Shown in pieces: positions 18,834-28,371 of a stretch of 64,000 nt of DNA. Location: positions 429,556 through 493,555 of the forward strand of contig NZ_JAETXJ010000003.1 of assembly GCF_022508225.1 (NCBI RefSeq). Direction: 5' to 3'. Position 1 is the first letter of the stretch, and each line of letters starts with the position of its first letter. The stretch comes from Desulfovibrio sp. UIB00. Its GTDB lineage: Bacteria > Desulfobacterota > Desulfovibrionia > Desulfovibrionales > Desulfovibrionaceae. The translations under genes and the position numbers were made by a program. The notes beneath the pieces are model-generated. The model searched no databases. It was given only the letters and a program-made list of their open reading frames with translations, and was not told the origin of the DNA.

Positions 18834-19584
18834 CACCCTGCGCATTGCAACATCAGGGCACATGCCGCCACTGTCAGGCGCCTTGGTGTTGCAATGCGTT
18901 GTTGCTGACCAGGATTCTCACTGCCTGCCCGGCTGCCAGTTGCACATAAGCAGATGGCGGGGAGGCCGCCGAAAAACTGAGCCATCAAATTGTCACAAAT
19001 TTGTAATATATTTGTCACAATAATCACGATTAAGTGTGTTATGATTTAATTTTTTATTTATTATTTATACATCAACAATATTTTTTAGTTTATTTTAAAA
19101 AATAAAAATAAATTTTTTCCGTAAAAATAATTTGAGACAGGATTTTTTTTCAAAAACTACATCATATTTTTTTGTTTATAATTTTTATGTCCAGTATTTA
19201 ATAAATTTCAAATAATTTTTTTATATACTATATAACTTTTATGTAAAAAATTTTTTCATATTTATAAATCAACTGTAGTAGTTGCCATGTTTTCAGCAAA
19301 AACAGCAATATTTCAATTTTCTACATTTTTGCAGAAAATAATCATTTCGGCGTGGATTCAGGATATAAGAGCTTCTTCAACTTTTTTTTGCAAATAACAG
19401 TTGAATTTTAGGTAGATCGTCACTTAAGTTTGCCTCAGCTTTTGACCCGTCAGAGTCTGACACACCAGAACGTTGAGGGAAACGTGGGCGCGTCAGCTGG
19501 TCATAATTGCCCCCCTGCTGTGGACAGGGATAAGTTTTCATTGTCAAACGGCATCTAAGTTTTACTAGCGAGGAGGTTTACAGG
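18834..19584. other. Long AT-rich leader region of the TRAP operon
   Basis: This is 751 bp without a gene. From about 19020 to 19400 it is extremely A/T-rich. Two direct copies of TTGTCACAA lie at its left border (18990-18998 and 19012-19020). The dctP ribosome site AGGAGG is at the right end. No RNA gene was recognised. Confidence 0.6.
18990..19020. promoter_or_regulatory. Direct repeat TTGTCACAA x2, candidate regulator site
   Basis: Two identical 9-mers start 22 bp apart, about two helical turns, so a dimeric regulator could bind both on one face. They lie about 570 bp upstream of dctP. The binding protein is unknown. Confidence 0.4.
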
Positions 19585-20589
19585 ATGAAACGTATCGTAG
19601 CTCTGCTTGTTGCTCTGGGCCTTGTTTGCGGCATGACCCTTGGTTTTGCCCAGGCTGCCGAAGCCAAGACCATCATCAAGATCGCGGGCATGAAGCCCGA
19701 AGGCGAGCCGGAAACCATCGGTATGCACCTTTTCGGCAAGTATCTTGCCGAACTTTCCAATGGCAAATATGAAGTGCAGGTCTTCCCCAACAGCCAGCTT
19801 GGCAAGGAAGACGCCTACATTGCCGCCACCCGTAAGGGCATCATCCAGATGTGCGCCACCGGTACGCAGACCTCTGCCCTGCACCCAGCCATGGCCATGC
19901 TTGAAACGCCCATGCTCTTCGACGATCTGGATCACGCCCGCCGCGCCATGGAAGGCAAGACTTTTGACCTTATCAACGAAGGCTTCACCGAAAAGTCCGG
20001 CCTGCGTACCATGAACGCCTTCCCCTTGGGCTTCCGCCACTTCTACACCAAGAAGCCCATCGTCACGGTGGAAGACGTTAAGGGCCTGCGCATGCGCGTA
20101 CCCAACATTCCCCTGTACACCAACTTTGCCAAGGAATGCGGCATCAGCGGCCAGCCCATGCCCTTTGCCGAAGTGCCCGGCGCGCTTGATCAGGGCGTCA
20201 TCGACGGCGGCGACAGCCCCCTGGCCGACATCGTCAGCCTCAAGATGTACGAAATCACGCCCCAGATCACCCTTACCGGCCACATCCTCGTGATCCATTC
20301 CCTCTACATCAACGACAAGTTCTATCAGTCGCTGCCCGACGAGGACAAAAAGTGGTTTGACGAAGCCGCCAAGCGCTCCGCCAACGATGTGTGGGTCATG
20401 GTTAAGGAAGGCGACGAAAAAGCCAAGGAAACCATCCTTGCCAACAAGGGCAGCATCAACACCCCCAGCAAGGAATTCCACGAGTACATGGTTGAAGCCG
20501 GCAAGCGCAGCTGGAAGCTCTTTTATGATACGGTGCCCAACTGCCAGGCCATTCTGGACAGCGCCGCCAGCTACCGCGAATCCAAATAA
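19585..20589 (+). CDS. dctP: TRAP transporter solute-binding protein DctP
   Basis: This 334-aa periplasmic binding protein has a clear signal peptide (MKRIVALLVALGLV..., cleavage likely after AQA near residue 24). The conserved region LRMRVPNIPLYTNFAKECG holds the Arg that contacts carboxylates in this family, so an organic acid or sulfonate ligand is likely but not identified. AGGAGG precedes the start. It is first in dctP-dctQ-dctM; two hairpins in the 200-bp gap to dctQ may favour high expression of the binding protein. Confidence 0.92.
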   Translation: MKRIVALLVALGLVCGMTLGFAQAAEAKTIIKIAGMKPEGEPETIGMHLFGKYLAELSNGKYEVQVFPNSQLGKEDAYIAATRKGIIQMCATGTQTSALHPAMAMLETPMLFDDLDHARRAMEGKTFDLINEGFTEKSGLRTMNAFPLGFRHFYTKKPIVTVEDVKGLRMRVPNIPLYTNFAKECGISGQPMPFAEVPGALDQGVIDGGDSPLADIVSLKMYEITPQITLTGHILVIHSLYINDKFYQSLPDEDKKWFDEAAKRSANDVWVMVKEGDEKAKETILANKGSINTPSKEFHEYMVEAGKRSWKLFYDTVPNCQAILDSAASYRESK

Positions 20590-20604
20590 TTGTTCCCCGC
20601 TTTG

Positions 20605-20683
20605 CAGGCCGGAAAAGTATAGGCTTTTCCGGCCTGTGCAGTTCATGGACAAAACCCCCGCAGCCCTTTGGACAGCGGGGGGT
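20605..20683 (+). promoter_or_regulatory. Two hairpins between dctP and dctQ
   Basis: Hairpin 1 (20605-20636) pairs CAGGCCGGAAAAG with CTTTTCCGGCCTG. Hairpin 2 (20654-20683) pairs ACCCCCGC with GCGGGGGGT. Neither is followed by a long T-run, so mRNA stabilisation or partial attenuation is more likely than full termination. Confidence 0.65.
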
Positions 20684-20789
20684 GTAACAATTCTTCACGC
20701 AGCCATCTGCGGCGGCACAAACAGGCTTGCTAGCATCAGCACGGCACTGCGTAGCCAGCGATTGGGGCAGCGTTTTCCAGAGGTTCGTT

Positions 20790-21350
20790 ATGAGCGATGA
20801 CATTTCCAAAAATTTTCCGCCGGATCATGCGCCGGGCGTGCATGCCCTGCTTGAACCGGAGCAGGAACCCAAGCACGAAACCATGGGGCAATTGCTGTTT
20901 GAAGTATTTTGCGCCGTCATCTTTCTGGGCATGATCGGTCTTGTGTTTTACAATGCCCTGCTGCGCTACATTTTTTCTTCCAGCTACCCGCCGAGCGAAG
21001 AATGGGCGCGCTTTCTCTTTATGTACATCACGTTTTTCGGCGCCATTGAAGCCTTTATCTGCAAGAAGCACATTGCCGTCGACCTGCTCGTGGTAAAGTT
21101 TGAAGGCACAAAGCGCAAAACAATAGACATCATGGCATCGGCCTGCAGCCTTTTTGCCCTTGGCCTGCTGTTTTACGGCGGCGTGGTCAACGTGCTGCAG
21201 ACGCTTGATACCTACTCCGTGGCGACAAACGTCAACATGGCCTTTATCAACGGCACATTGCCCGTCATGGCCCTTGTTGGTTTTGTTGTAGAACTGCGCT
21301 CCCTCGTGAGCCTGGTTCGCAGACCTGCATCCACCTTCCAAAAGGGCTAG
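20790..21350 (+). CDS. dctQ: TRAP transporter small membrane subunit DctQ
   Basis: This 186-aa inner-membrane protein has four hydrophobic helices and the DctQ feature NALLRYIFSSSYPPSEEWARFLF. The ATG at 20790 (MSDDISKNF) is preferred because CAGAGG precedes it; an in-frame start 63 bp upstream has none. The acidic N-terminal 30 residues are cytosolic. It pairs with DctM, whose start lies 9 bp after the stop. Confidence 0.9.
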   Translation: MSDDISKNFPPDHAPGVHALLEPEQEPKHETMGQLLFEVFCAVIFLGMIGLVFYNALLRYIFSSSYPPSEEWARFLFMYITFFGAIEAFICKKHIAVDLLVVKFEGTKRKTIDIMASACSLFALGLLFYGGVVNVLQTLDTYSVATNVNMAFINGTLPVMALVGFVVELRSLVSLVRRPASTFQKG

Positions 21351-21359
21351 GAGAGAAGA

Positions 21360-22649
21360 ATGGAACTCTTTATTTTCCTCGGCTCCCTCTTCTTCTTCAT
21401 GCTCATTGGCGTTCCGCTGGCCATTGTGCTTGTGTTGTGCTCCATTGTGCTCATGTGGCACTCGGGCATGTGGGATGCCATGATTATTCCCGGCAGCATG
21501 CTGGACGGCGCCAACAACTATCCCTTGATGGCCATTCCTTTCTTTGTGTTCGCTGGTGAAATCATGGCGGAGGGCGGCCTTTCCAAGCGCGTGGTGCAGC
21601 TTGCCCAGCTCATAATTGGCCGAGTGCGCGGCGGTCTTGGCTATGCGGCCATTATTGCCAGTATCATCTTTGCTGGCCTGATGGGCAGCTCCGTGGGTGA
21701 AGCCGCCGCTCTTGGCGGCCTGCTGCTGCCCATGATGAAGCAGGTGGGCTACCACCCTGGCCGCGCGGGCGCTGTTATCGCCTCCGGCGCTATTCTTGGC
21801 CCCATCATCCCGCCCAGCACCAACTTTATTCTGCTTGGCGCTACGGTCAGCGGGCTTTCCATCACCAAGTTGTTCATGATCGGCCTGGTGCCTGGTATCA
21901 TGATAGGTCTGGCCCTCATGGTGGTGTGGTTCTTTGTGGTGCGCAAGGATGGCTATAACGAAACCATCCGCTTCACCAAAAAAGAAGCCATCAAGATTCT
22001 TATCGACTCCACGCCTGCCTTCATGATGCCTGTGCTGCTGCTTGGCGGCATTCGCTTTGGTGTTTTCACCCCTACTGAAGGCGGCGCGTTTGCAGCCATT
22101 TACGCCATTTTGGTGTGCGTGCTGTACTACCGCGAGCTTTCCTTCCGCGATCTGCTGCGGGTGAGCGCCCGGGCGGCCCGTACCACCTCGGTGGTTATGT
22201 TGATTGTGGCCACGGCTACGGCTGTTGGCTGGTTCATCACCATTGCGCAGATTCCCAACCAGATGACCGCGCTTTTCTCGCCGCTTATTGACAGCCCCAT
22301 ATTGCTGCTCATCAGCATCAATATCTTCCTGTTCCTTATCGGCATGGTCATGGATCTCACGCCCAACATCCTGATCTTTGCACCGGTGTTCTACCCGCTG
22401 ATCCAGCAGGCAGGCATTGACCCGTACTACTTCGGCCTGCTCTTTGTGCTCAACCTGGGCATCGGCGTTATCACGCCCCCAGTGGGCACGGTGCTGTACG
22501 TTGTGTGCGGCATCGGGCACATCAAGTTTGCCGACCTCATCATCAAGCTTGTGCCTTTTGTGCTTGTGGAAGTGCTCATGCTCTTCCTGCTGCTGTTCTT
22601 CCCCAGCCTTTCGATTGTTCCCATGAACTGGCTGATGGGCGGCAACTAG
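21360..22649 (+). CDS. dctM: TRAP transporter large membrane subunit DctM
   Basis: This 429-aa protein is the sodium-coupled transport subunit, with about 12 hydrophobic helices. Family segments include GEIMAEGGLSKRVV, the GSSVGEAAALG loop and ASGAILGPIIPPSTNFI. It is last in the operon and is followed by a strong terminator. Confidence 0.93.
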   Translation: MELFIFLGSLFFFMLIGVPLAIVLVLCSIVLMWHSGMWDAMIIPGSMLDGANNYPLMAIPFFVFAGEIMAEGGLSKRVVQLAQLIIGRVRGGLGYAAIIASIIFAGLMGSSVGEAAALGGLLLPMMKQVGYHPGRAGAVIASGAILGPIIPPSTNFILLGATVSGLSITKLFMIGLVPGIMIGLALMVVWFFVVRKDGYNETIRFTKKEAIKILIDSTPAFMMPVLLLGGIRFGVFTPTEGGAFAAIYAILVCVLYYRELSFRDLLRVSARAARTTSVVMLIVATATAVGWFITIAQIPNQMTALFSPLIDSPILLLISINIFLFLIGMVMDLTPNILIFAPVFYPLIQQAGIDPYYFGLLFVLNLGIGVITPPVGTVLYVVCGIGHIKFADLIIKLVPFVLVEVLMLFLLLFFPSLSIVPMNWLMGGN

Positions 22650-22670
22650 CAACTCATTGCGCATAAGTAA

Positions 22671-22711
22671 AAACCTCCCGGCATGCCACTGGTATGCCGG
22701 GAGGTTTTGTT
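22671..22711. terminator. Bidirectional terminator between dctM and the alcohol dehydrogenase gene
   Basis: AAAACCTCCCGGCATGCC and its complement form a long stem, with A-rich and T-rich flanks usable from both converging transcripts. Confidence 0.85.
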
Positions 22712-22765
22712 TGACGCATGCCGGAGCTTATTGTTTTGCCCGACAAGCTTCATTGTGGCCGGGTA

Positions 22766-23821
22766 CTACACCACAACCACAGGCTTGATCAGGTCGCGCG
22801 GCTTGTCCTTCATCATCAACAGGGCGCTTTCAATATTTTCAAAACCCTTAAATCTGTGGGTCAGCAGGGGCGCAACGCTCAACCGCCCGTGAACCAGCAG
22901 GCTTGCCAGCTTTTCCATGCGCAGCCTGCCGCCGGGCATCAGGCCGCCAGCCACTATCTTGTGGCCCATGCCACAACCCCACTCGATGCGCGGGATTTTA
23001 ACGGCATCGCCAGAACCCAGATAGTTCACGTTGCCGATGCGTCCGCCGGGTTTGAGCACGCGTATGACCTCCGCAAAGGTATCCACATCACCCCCGGCGA
23101 TGATGGCCTTGTCCACGCCCTTGCCCTTGGTGCGGTCCATCACCTGGCTGACAATGTCGCCATCGCGGTAATTGATGATAGCTGTGGCGCCGTATTCACG
23201 GGCAACCTCTGCGCAGAGAGGCCGGGAGCCAACAGCAAAAATTTCGCCAGCGCCGCGCAGGGCCGCGCCTGCAACCGCCATCAGGCCTACAGGGCCAATG
23301 CCCACCACCAGCACGGAGTCACCGTACTGCACATCTGCCAGTTCCGCGCCATGAAAGCCCGTAGGCACCATATCGCTCAACATCACGGCTTCGGCGGGGT
23401 CAATGGAGGGCGGCAGCAGGGCCAGGTTGCCGTCCGCATCGTTCACGTGAAAAAGCTCGCCAAACACGCCGTCCTTGAAATTGGAAAACTTCCAGCCCGC
23501 GAGCATGCCACCGGAATGCATGGAATACCCGGCCTGCGCCTCAAGGGAATTCCAGTCAGGCGTAATCGCGGGCACGATAACCTTGTCCCCGGGTTTAAAG
23601 CAGCGCACCAGGGAGCCAACTTCCACAACTTTACCAACTGCCTCGTGTCCCAGAATCATGTCGTGCCGGTCGCCCAGCGCGCCCTCCCAAACCGTGTGGA
23701 CATCTGAAGTGCAAGGAGCTACCGCCACGGGTTGAACAAGGGCATCCAGCGGACCGCACTGGGGCTTTTCTTTTTCTATCCAGCCGATCTTGTTCAGGCC
23801 AAGCATTGCAAAACCTTTCAT
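22766..23821 (-). CDS. NADP-dependent secondary alcohol dehydrogenase
   Basis: This 351-aa zinc medium-chain dehydrogenase is close to the Clostridium beijerinckii and Thermoanaerobacter brockii isopropanol dehydrogenases along its length (MKGFAMLGLNKIGW, EGALGDRHDMILGHEAVG, GWKFSNFKDGVFGE). The catalytic zinc ligands Cys37, His59 and Asp near 150 are kept, and Cys37 is exact by count. The motif GSRP and the later Tyr in INYRDGD match the NADP(H)-selecting residues. It should interconvert 2-alcohols and ketones in the cytosol. AGGAGA precedes the start. Monocistronic. Confidence 0.9.
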   Translation of the reverse strand: MKGFAMLGLNKIGWIEKEKPQCGPLDALVQPVAVAPCTSDVHTVWEGALGDRHDMILGHEAVGKVVEVGSLVRCFKPGDKVIVPAITPDWNSLEAQAGYSMHSGGMLAGWKFSNFKDGVFGELFHVNDADGNLALLPPSIDPAEAVMLSDMVPTGFHGAELADVQYGDSVLVVGIGPVGLMAVAGAALRGAGEIFAVGSRPLCAEVAREYGATAIINYRDGDIVSQVMDRTKGKGVDKAIIAGGDVDTFAEVIRVLKPGGRIGNVNYLGSGDAVKIPRIEWGCGMGHKIVAGGLMPGGRLRMEKLASLLVHGRLSVAPLLTHRFKGFENIESALLMMKDKPRDLIKPVVVV

Positions 23822-24330
23822 TTCTCTTCTCCTGTCTTTTGGGTAACTGCGACAGCCAGTACAACTGGTTGTGCATTCACACTAGGATGTACCAGAGCAG
23901 GAGTAAAGTGATTTTTTTCACAAAATAATATTATGCAAATATAGTTTTTTTACTCAACAATACGGTCTGCCATTGTCCATACTTTCTGGCCGACAGCACC
24001 GCTGTTGCCGTCATCTAAAAAAAATCGCCAACAAATCACCCTTCTGTCAAAATTAACAGATGGTTATTTCCCTTACCGCTTTGCCATCATCTTTTTTGAA
24101 CAATTCAATAGGCATGCATCAAAATACTTCCAGCCGATAAAAAATCGTCGTTTTCTCGTAACAAAGGATTTTTATTCAAAGCATAAAGTTATATATACAA
24201 CGAACGATACGCTAATTAGTATCAATGTGAAAATGCAGCAGGAATTTTTATCTGCAGACTGAACCATAAGGCCAATCCAAGGGTTGGCGCCGCTGATTTG
24301 CTTCAACAGTAAATGGTACAGGAGGTATGC
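23822..24330. other. Intergenic region upstream of chemoreceptor gene 1
   Basis: This AT-rich 509-bp divergent region carries the sigma28-like promoter at 24184-24210. No other gene was recognised. Confidence 0.5.
24184..24210 (+). promoter_or_regulatory. Sigma28 (FliA)-like promoter of chemoreceptor gene 1
   Basis: TAAAGTTA (24184-24191), an 11-bp spacer and AACGATAC (24203-24210) match the consensus TAAAGTTT-N11-GCCGATAA at 7/8 and 5/8, with the CGATA core intact. The ATG lies about 120 nt downstream. Confidence 0.55.
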
Positions 24331-26139
24331 ATGTTCAGGATGTTTACGATCTCGTATCGTATGTTCATGATCTTGATTTTTACCCTGATTATTGTTGGCG
24401 GGCTGGTATACTCCCTGATCCACATTTCCAATTCTGCCACCGAACTTTCCGCCCAGAAAGTGGGCGAAATGTTCTATGAAGGCCAAAAGCAACGTATCCG
24501 CGATCTCTCGACCACCATGGCAAACAGCATTGGCGAGCAGATCAGCGGCATTACCGACATTGCCAAGCGCAATGCCATTATTGCCAGCGCCATAAAAAAA
24601 GCCCGTTACGAAAAAGACAGCTCCGGCTACTTCTTTGTATACGACGGCGGCATTGTTGTTGCCCACGTTTTCCCTGATCTGGTAGGCAAGGATCTTGGCA
24701 ATTCCGTGGATAAAAACGGCGTCCGCTTCAATGCGGAGCTTGCCAAGAAAGCCTCTGAAGGCGGCGGTTTTGTGACGTTTGTCTTCAACAAGCCCGGCGG
24801 CGGCACCCAGTCCAAAATCGCCTATGGCGCGCAGGTGCCCGGCACGAGCCTGTGGGTTGGCGCTGGCGTCTATATCGATAACGTGGAGCAGGTCAAAAAT
24901 GAAATCGCGGGCCAGATCAGCGATGCCATTTACGCCAATCTCAAAAAAATCCTTATTGGGGTGGCCTGCTGCATAGTACTTTTGTACATACCGCTCATGC
25001 TGCTGATTACCCGCTCCATCCTGACGCCCATCAAGGCCGCCCGCGAGGCTGCGCAGCGCATATCCAACGGCGACATGGACGTGCAGATCGTTGCCTCGGG
25101 CAAGGACGAAGTCACAGTTCTGGAACGCTGCATGTCGGAAATGACAGCCAACGTAAAAAAATCGCTGGCAATTTCTGAAGAAAAAACCCGCGAGGCCGAG
25201 CAGAGCGCGGCAAAGGCGCTTGAAGCCGTTGCCGAAGCTGAACGCCTGACCGAAGAAGCGCGAAGCGCCCGCAGCGAAGGCATGTTGAGCGCCGCCAAGC
25301 ATCTGGAACAGGTGGTAACGGCCATAACCAGCATCTCTGCCGAAATTTCCGGCAATATAGAACAGGCCGAGCAAGGGGCCACCACGCAGGCCGCACGCAC
25401 CACTGAAGCCGCTACGGCGGTTGAACAGATGAACTGCACGGTCATAGAGGTTGCCAAAAACGCCTCGGCCACGGCGGATCTTTCCACCAGCATGCGCCAG
25501 CGCGCTGCGGAAGGCGCGGAAGTTGTGTTCCAATCCGTGCAGGCCATTGGCAATGTGCAAAAGGATGCCCTTGTGCTCAAAGACGAAATGACCAAGCTTG
25601 CCGAGCATGCGGGGGCCATTTCGCAGATCATGGGCGTTATTTCCGATATTGCAGACCAGACCAACCTGCTGGCCCTTAACGCCGCCATTGAAGCGGCGCG
25701 CGCCGGCGAAGCCGGACGCGGCTTTGCCGTTGTGGCCGATGAAGTGCGCAAACTGGCGGAGAAAACCATGAGCTCCACCAGTGATGTGGGCAATGCCATA
25801 GGCGCAATCCAGAAGAGCGTGGATTCCAGCATCCGCCAGGTTGACGTGACGGCTGGCAATGTGGAAAGCGCCACCACGCTTTCGCAAAAATCCGGCGAAG
25901 CCCTGCGCGAAATCGTGGGTATGGTGGATCAGACCGTTGATCAGGTGCGCGGCATTGCCACTTCGTCAGAAGAACAGTCCGCCGCGACCGAATCCATCAC
26001 GCAGACAGTGACCCAGGTCAGCTCCATCGCGGCAGAAACCGCCACCATCATGCACACGTCGGCCCGAGCGGTTGCCGCCCTTGCCGATGAGGCCAAAAAA
26101 CTCAACAACATGGTCACTGAACTAAAAAATACCAAATAA
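24331..26139 (+). CDS. Methyl-accepting chemotaxis protein (Cache-HAMP)
   Basis: This 602-aa inner-membrane receptor has TM1 at about residues 10-31. A periplasmic single-Cache domain (about 85-195, with [17 protein letters not shown] and [13 protein letters not shown]) follows, then TM2 (about 208-230), HAMP, and a long cytoplasmic coiled coil. The CheA/CheW-binding tip [20 protein letters not shown] is intact. The start at 24331 is fixed by AGGAGG 5 nt upstream. The ligand is probably a small organic acid, by analogy with sCache receptors. Confidence 0.92.
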   Translation: MFRMFTISYRMFMILIFTLIIVGGLVYSLIHISNSATELSAQKVGEMFYEGQKQRIRDLSTTMANSIGEQISGITDIAKRNAIIASAIKKARYEKDSSGYFFVYDGGIVVAHVFPDLVGKDLGNSVDKNGVRFNAELAKKASEGGGFVTFVFNKPGGGTQSKIAYGAQVPGTSLWVGAGVYIDNVEQVKNEIAGQISDAIYANLKKILIGVACCIVLLYIPLMLLITRSILTPIKAAREAAQRISNGDMDVQIVASGKDEVTVLERCMSEMTANVKKSLAISEEKTREAEQSAAKALEAVAEAERLTEEARSARSEGMLSAAKHLEQVVTAITSISAEISGNIEQAEQGATTQAARTTEAATAVEQMNCTVIEVAKNASATADLSTSMRQRAAEGAEVVFQSVQAIGNVQKDALVLKDEMTKLAEHAGAISQIMGVISDIADQTNLLALNAAIEAARAGEAGRGFAVVADEVRKLAEKTMSSTSDVGNAIGAIQKSVDSSIRQVDVTAGNVESATTLSQKSGEALREIVGMVDQTVDQVRGIATSSEEQSAATESITQTVTQVSSIAAETATIMHTSARAVAALADEAKKLNNMVTELKNTK

Positions 26140-26489
26140 TGCGGCAAGTTCAGGGCGCTTCGCCAAGGTGAAGCGCCCTGCTGCACCGCGCCATCATTCC
26201 TCCAGAGTTTGATAAACAAATACGCAGCGACAGCGTGGAAATTTCCGCAACGCCTGCTGTACAGACAGATTGTCGCCCGCGATTGTCGGGGGCGGGTCTA
26301 TGGTTTTGCCGCGCAGTCTGCAACTTGTTACAAAATTGGCCCAGCAAGCCGAGAATCAAACAAAAATGTTCCAGATTGCACTCATTGAAAAATTCAATAC
26401 ATTTAAATAGTTTATCTTTCTCTTTGGAACAGATGGTGCATATACATGGCCGGTTTCATTGCCTTTAGCATTTCTGAAAGGAGAATCTG
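26140..26489. other. Intergenic region between chemoreceptor gene 1 and ggt
   Basis: A GC-rich hairpin (26151-26180, CAGGGCGCTTC / GAAGCGCCCTG) without T-run follows the receptor gene. The rest presumably holds the ggt promoter; no clear boxes were seen. Confidence 0.5.
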
Positions 26490-28247
26490 ATGTCCATGAA
26501 TTTTCTCTCTCTGGTCAGCCGCAAAACCCTGCCTGTTCTCATGGCATGCGGCCTGCTACTGCCCACCACGACAGTCAAGGCGCAGGATGAGCCCCAGTAC
26601 ACGGCGACTATTTCTGCCGCAACCAACCCCCTGAGCACCAGGGGCGTTGTCACCAGCCCCAACTATCTGGCCTCGCAGGCCGGGCTGGACGTGCTGCGGC
26701 GCGGCGGCACGGCTGTGGACGCGGCCATTGCCACCGCCTCTACCCTTGCGGTTGTTTACCCGCAGATGTGCACCCTGGGTGGTGACAACTTCTGGCTCAT
26801 TTACAATGCCAAAACCGGCGAGCTCAAGGCGCTCAACGCCAGCGGCCGCTCGGGCGAAATGGCAACCATTGATTTTTATGCCTCCAAAGGGCTGAAAAAA
26901 ATTCCCTCCCGAGGCTATATTGCGGCCAATACTGTGCCCGGCGTAGTTTCCGGCTGGGATGCGGCCTATGCCTACAGCAAGCAGAGCATGGGCAGCAAGA
27001 TGAAGTGGAAGGAGCTGCTCGCTTCCGCCACAGATTATGCCGCCAACGGCTTTCCCGTGAGCACCTCGCTGGCTTACTGGAGCAAGATCAACACCAATCC
27101 CAATGATTCAGAATTCCGCAACCTGCAACGCTTTGACGCCTTCCGCAAAGCCTATCTGCATGCGGACGGCAGCCCCTACACCGTGGGTCAGGTCATGCGC
27201 CTGCCCGATCTGGCAGCCACGTTGAACCAGCTTGCAGACAAGGGCGCGCAGGTCTTCTATAAGGGCGACATCGCCAAGCGCATTGTGGCCGACCTGCAAG
27301 CCAACGGCGGCCTGCTGACCCTCAATGACTTTGCCAACCACAAGGCCGATTGGGTTGACCCCATTTCCGTCAATTACCGGGGCTACAAGGCCGTGAACTT
27401 CCCGCCCAACACGCAGGGCATGGCCTCCCTTGAAATTCTGAACATCCTCAACAACTTCAACATCAAGGCCATGGGCGAAGGCACGGCGGATTACTACCAC
27501 GCGCTGATCGAAGCCACCAAGGAAGCCTTTGTCGACCGCGACAAGTATCTCTCTGACCCTGATTTTGTAAAAATTCCGCTCGACTACCTGCTTTCTGCCA
27601 AGCATGGCAAGGATCAGGCCGCGCGCATCAGCATGAGCAAGGCTGCCACAAACCTTACGCCCCTTGATCCCAAGGGCGACACCATCTGGCTTGGCGTTGT
27701 GGATGCGCAGGGCAACGCGGTTTCGCTTATTCAGAGTATTTATCATGATTTTGGTTCCGGCATCGTGGCGGGCGGCACCGGCGTACTGCTGCAAAACCGG
27801 GGCAGCTTCTTCTCCCTTGATCCCAAGCACGTGAACCATCTTGAGCCGCGCAAGCGCACCTTCCACACGCTGAACCCGGCCATGCTGCTCAAAGACGGCA
27901 AGCCCTACCTTGTGTACGGCACCATGGGCGGCGAAGGCCAGCCCCAGACCCAGGCCGCCATCGTTACCCGCGTGGTGGACTTTGGCATGACCCCGCAGGA
28001 GGCCATTGCCGCTCCCCGCTGGCTTTATGGCCGCACCTGGGGCGCTTCTTCCAACGACCTCAAGCTTGAAGGCCGCATTCCTCAGAAAGTGGCGGACGAA
28101 CTCAAGCGGCGCGGGCATCCCGTGCGCCTGATTGAAAACTACACCGACACCATGGGCCATGCTGGCGCAATCCTTGTGGATCAGGCCACCGGCGTGCGTC
28201 AGGGCGGTACGGACCCGCGCGGCGATGGCGCTGCCGTGGCCTACTAG
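26490..28247 (+). CDS. ggt: Gamma-glutamyltransferase, exported
   Basis: This 585-aa Ntn-hydrolase cleaves or transfers gamma-glutamyl groups from glutathione and related peptides. A signal peptide (about residues 1-31, TVKAQ) directs it to the periplasm. The precursor should self-cleave before Thr in KGDTIWLGVVD, giving large and small chains; the usual GDTTHF is GDTIWL here. The glutamate-binding Arg lies near SGRSGEM, and the small-subunit glycine loop is YGTMGGEGQPQ. Monocistronic, with a good terminator. Confidence 0.92.
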   Translation: MSMNFLSLVSRKTLPVLMACGLLLPTTTVKAQDEPQYTATISAATNPLSTRGVVTSPNYLASQAGLDVLRRGGTAVDAAIATASTLAVVYPQMCTLGGDNFWLIYNAKTGELKALNASGRSGEMATIDFYASKGLKKIPSRGYIAANTVPGVVSGWDAAYAYSKQSMGSKMKWKELLASATDYAANGFPVSTSLAYWSKINTNPNDSEFRNLQRFDAFRKAYLHADGSPYTVGQVMRLPDLAATLNQLADKGAQVFYKGDIAKRIVADLQANGGLLTLNDFANHKADWVDPISVNYRGYKAVNFPPNTQGMASLEILNILNNFNIKAMGEGTADYYHALIEATKEAFVDRDKYLSDPDFVKIPLDYLLSAKHGKDQAARISMSKAATNLTPLDPKGDTIWLGVVDAQGNAVSLIQSIYHDFGSGIVAGGTGVLLQNRGSFFSLDPKHVNHLEPRKRTFHTLNPAMLLKDGKPYLVYGTMGGEGQPQTQAAIVTRVVDFGMTPQEAIAAPRWLYGRTWGASSNDLKLEGRIPQKVADELKRRGHPVRLIENYTDTMGHAGAILVDQATGVRQGGTDPRGDGAAVAY

Positions 28248-28303
28248 ACTGACGCAAAAACGAGCTTAGGCCCAACAACATGTTAGGCCTTGGGCTTTGA
28301 CAC

Positions 28304-28350
28304 AATAAAACACCCGCTCTGGTCTTTCGGCCAGAGCGGGTGTTTTATTG
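28304..28350. terminator. Bidirectional terminator between ggt and HAD-IIA gene
   Basis: AATAAAACACCCGCTCTGG and its complement form a long stem with a short loop. A-rich and T-rich flanks allow use from both strands. Confidence 0.9.
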
Positions 28351-28371
28351 TCGGCAACGGGCAGACTGGCT

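Noticed and set aside
20736..22664. 642-codon open frame on the minus strand
   Set aside because: It is antisense to dctQ and dctM; the translation is His/Asn/Gln-rich noise from membrane-protein codons.
26446..26466. Possible sigma54 promoter before ggt (TGGCCGG...TTGCC)
   Set aside because: The spacing between GG and GC is 11 instead of 10, which abolishes sigma54 recognition in known cases.
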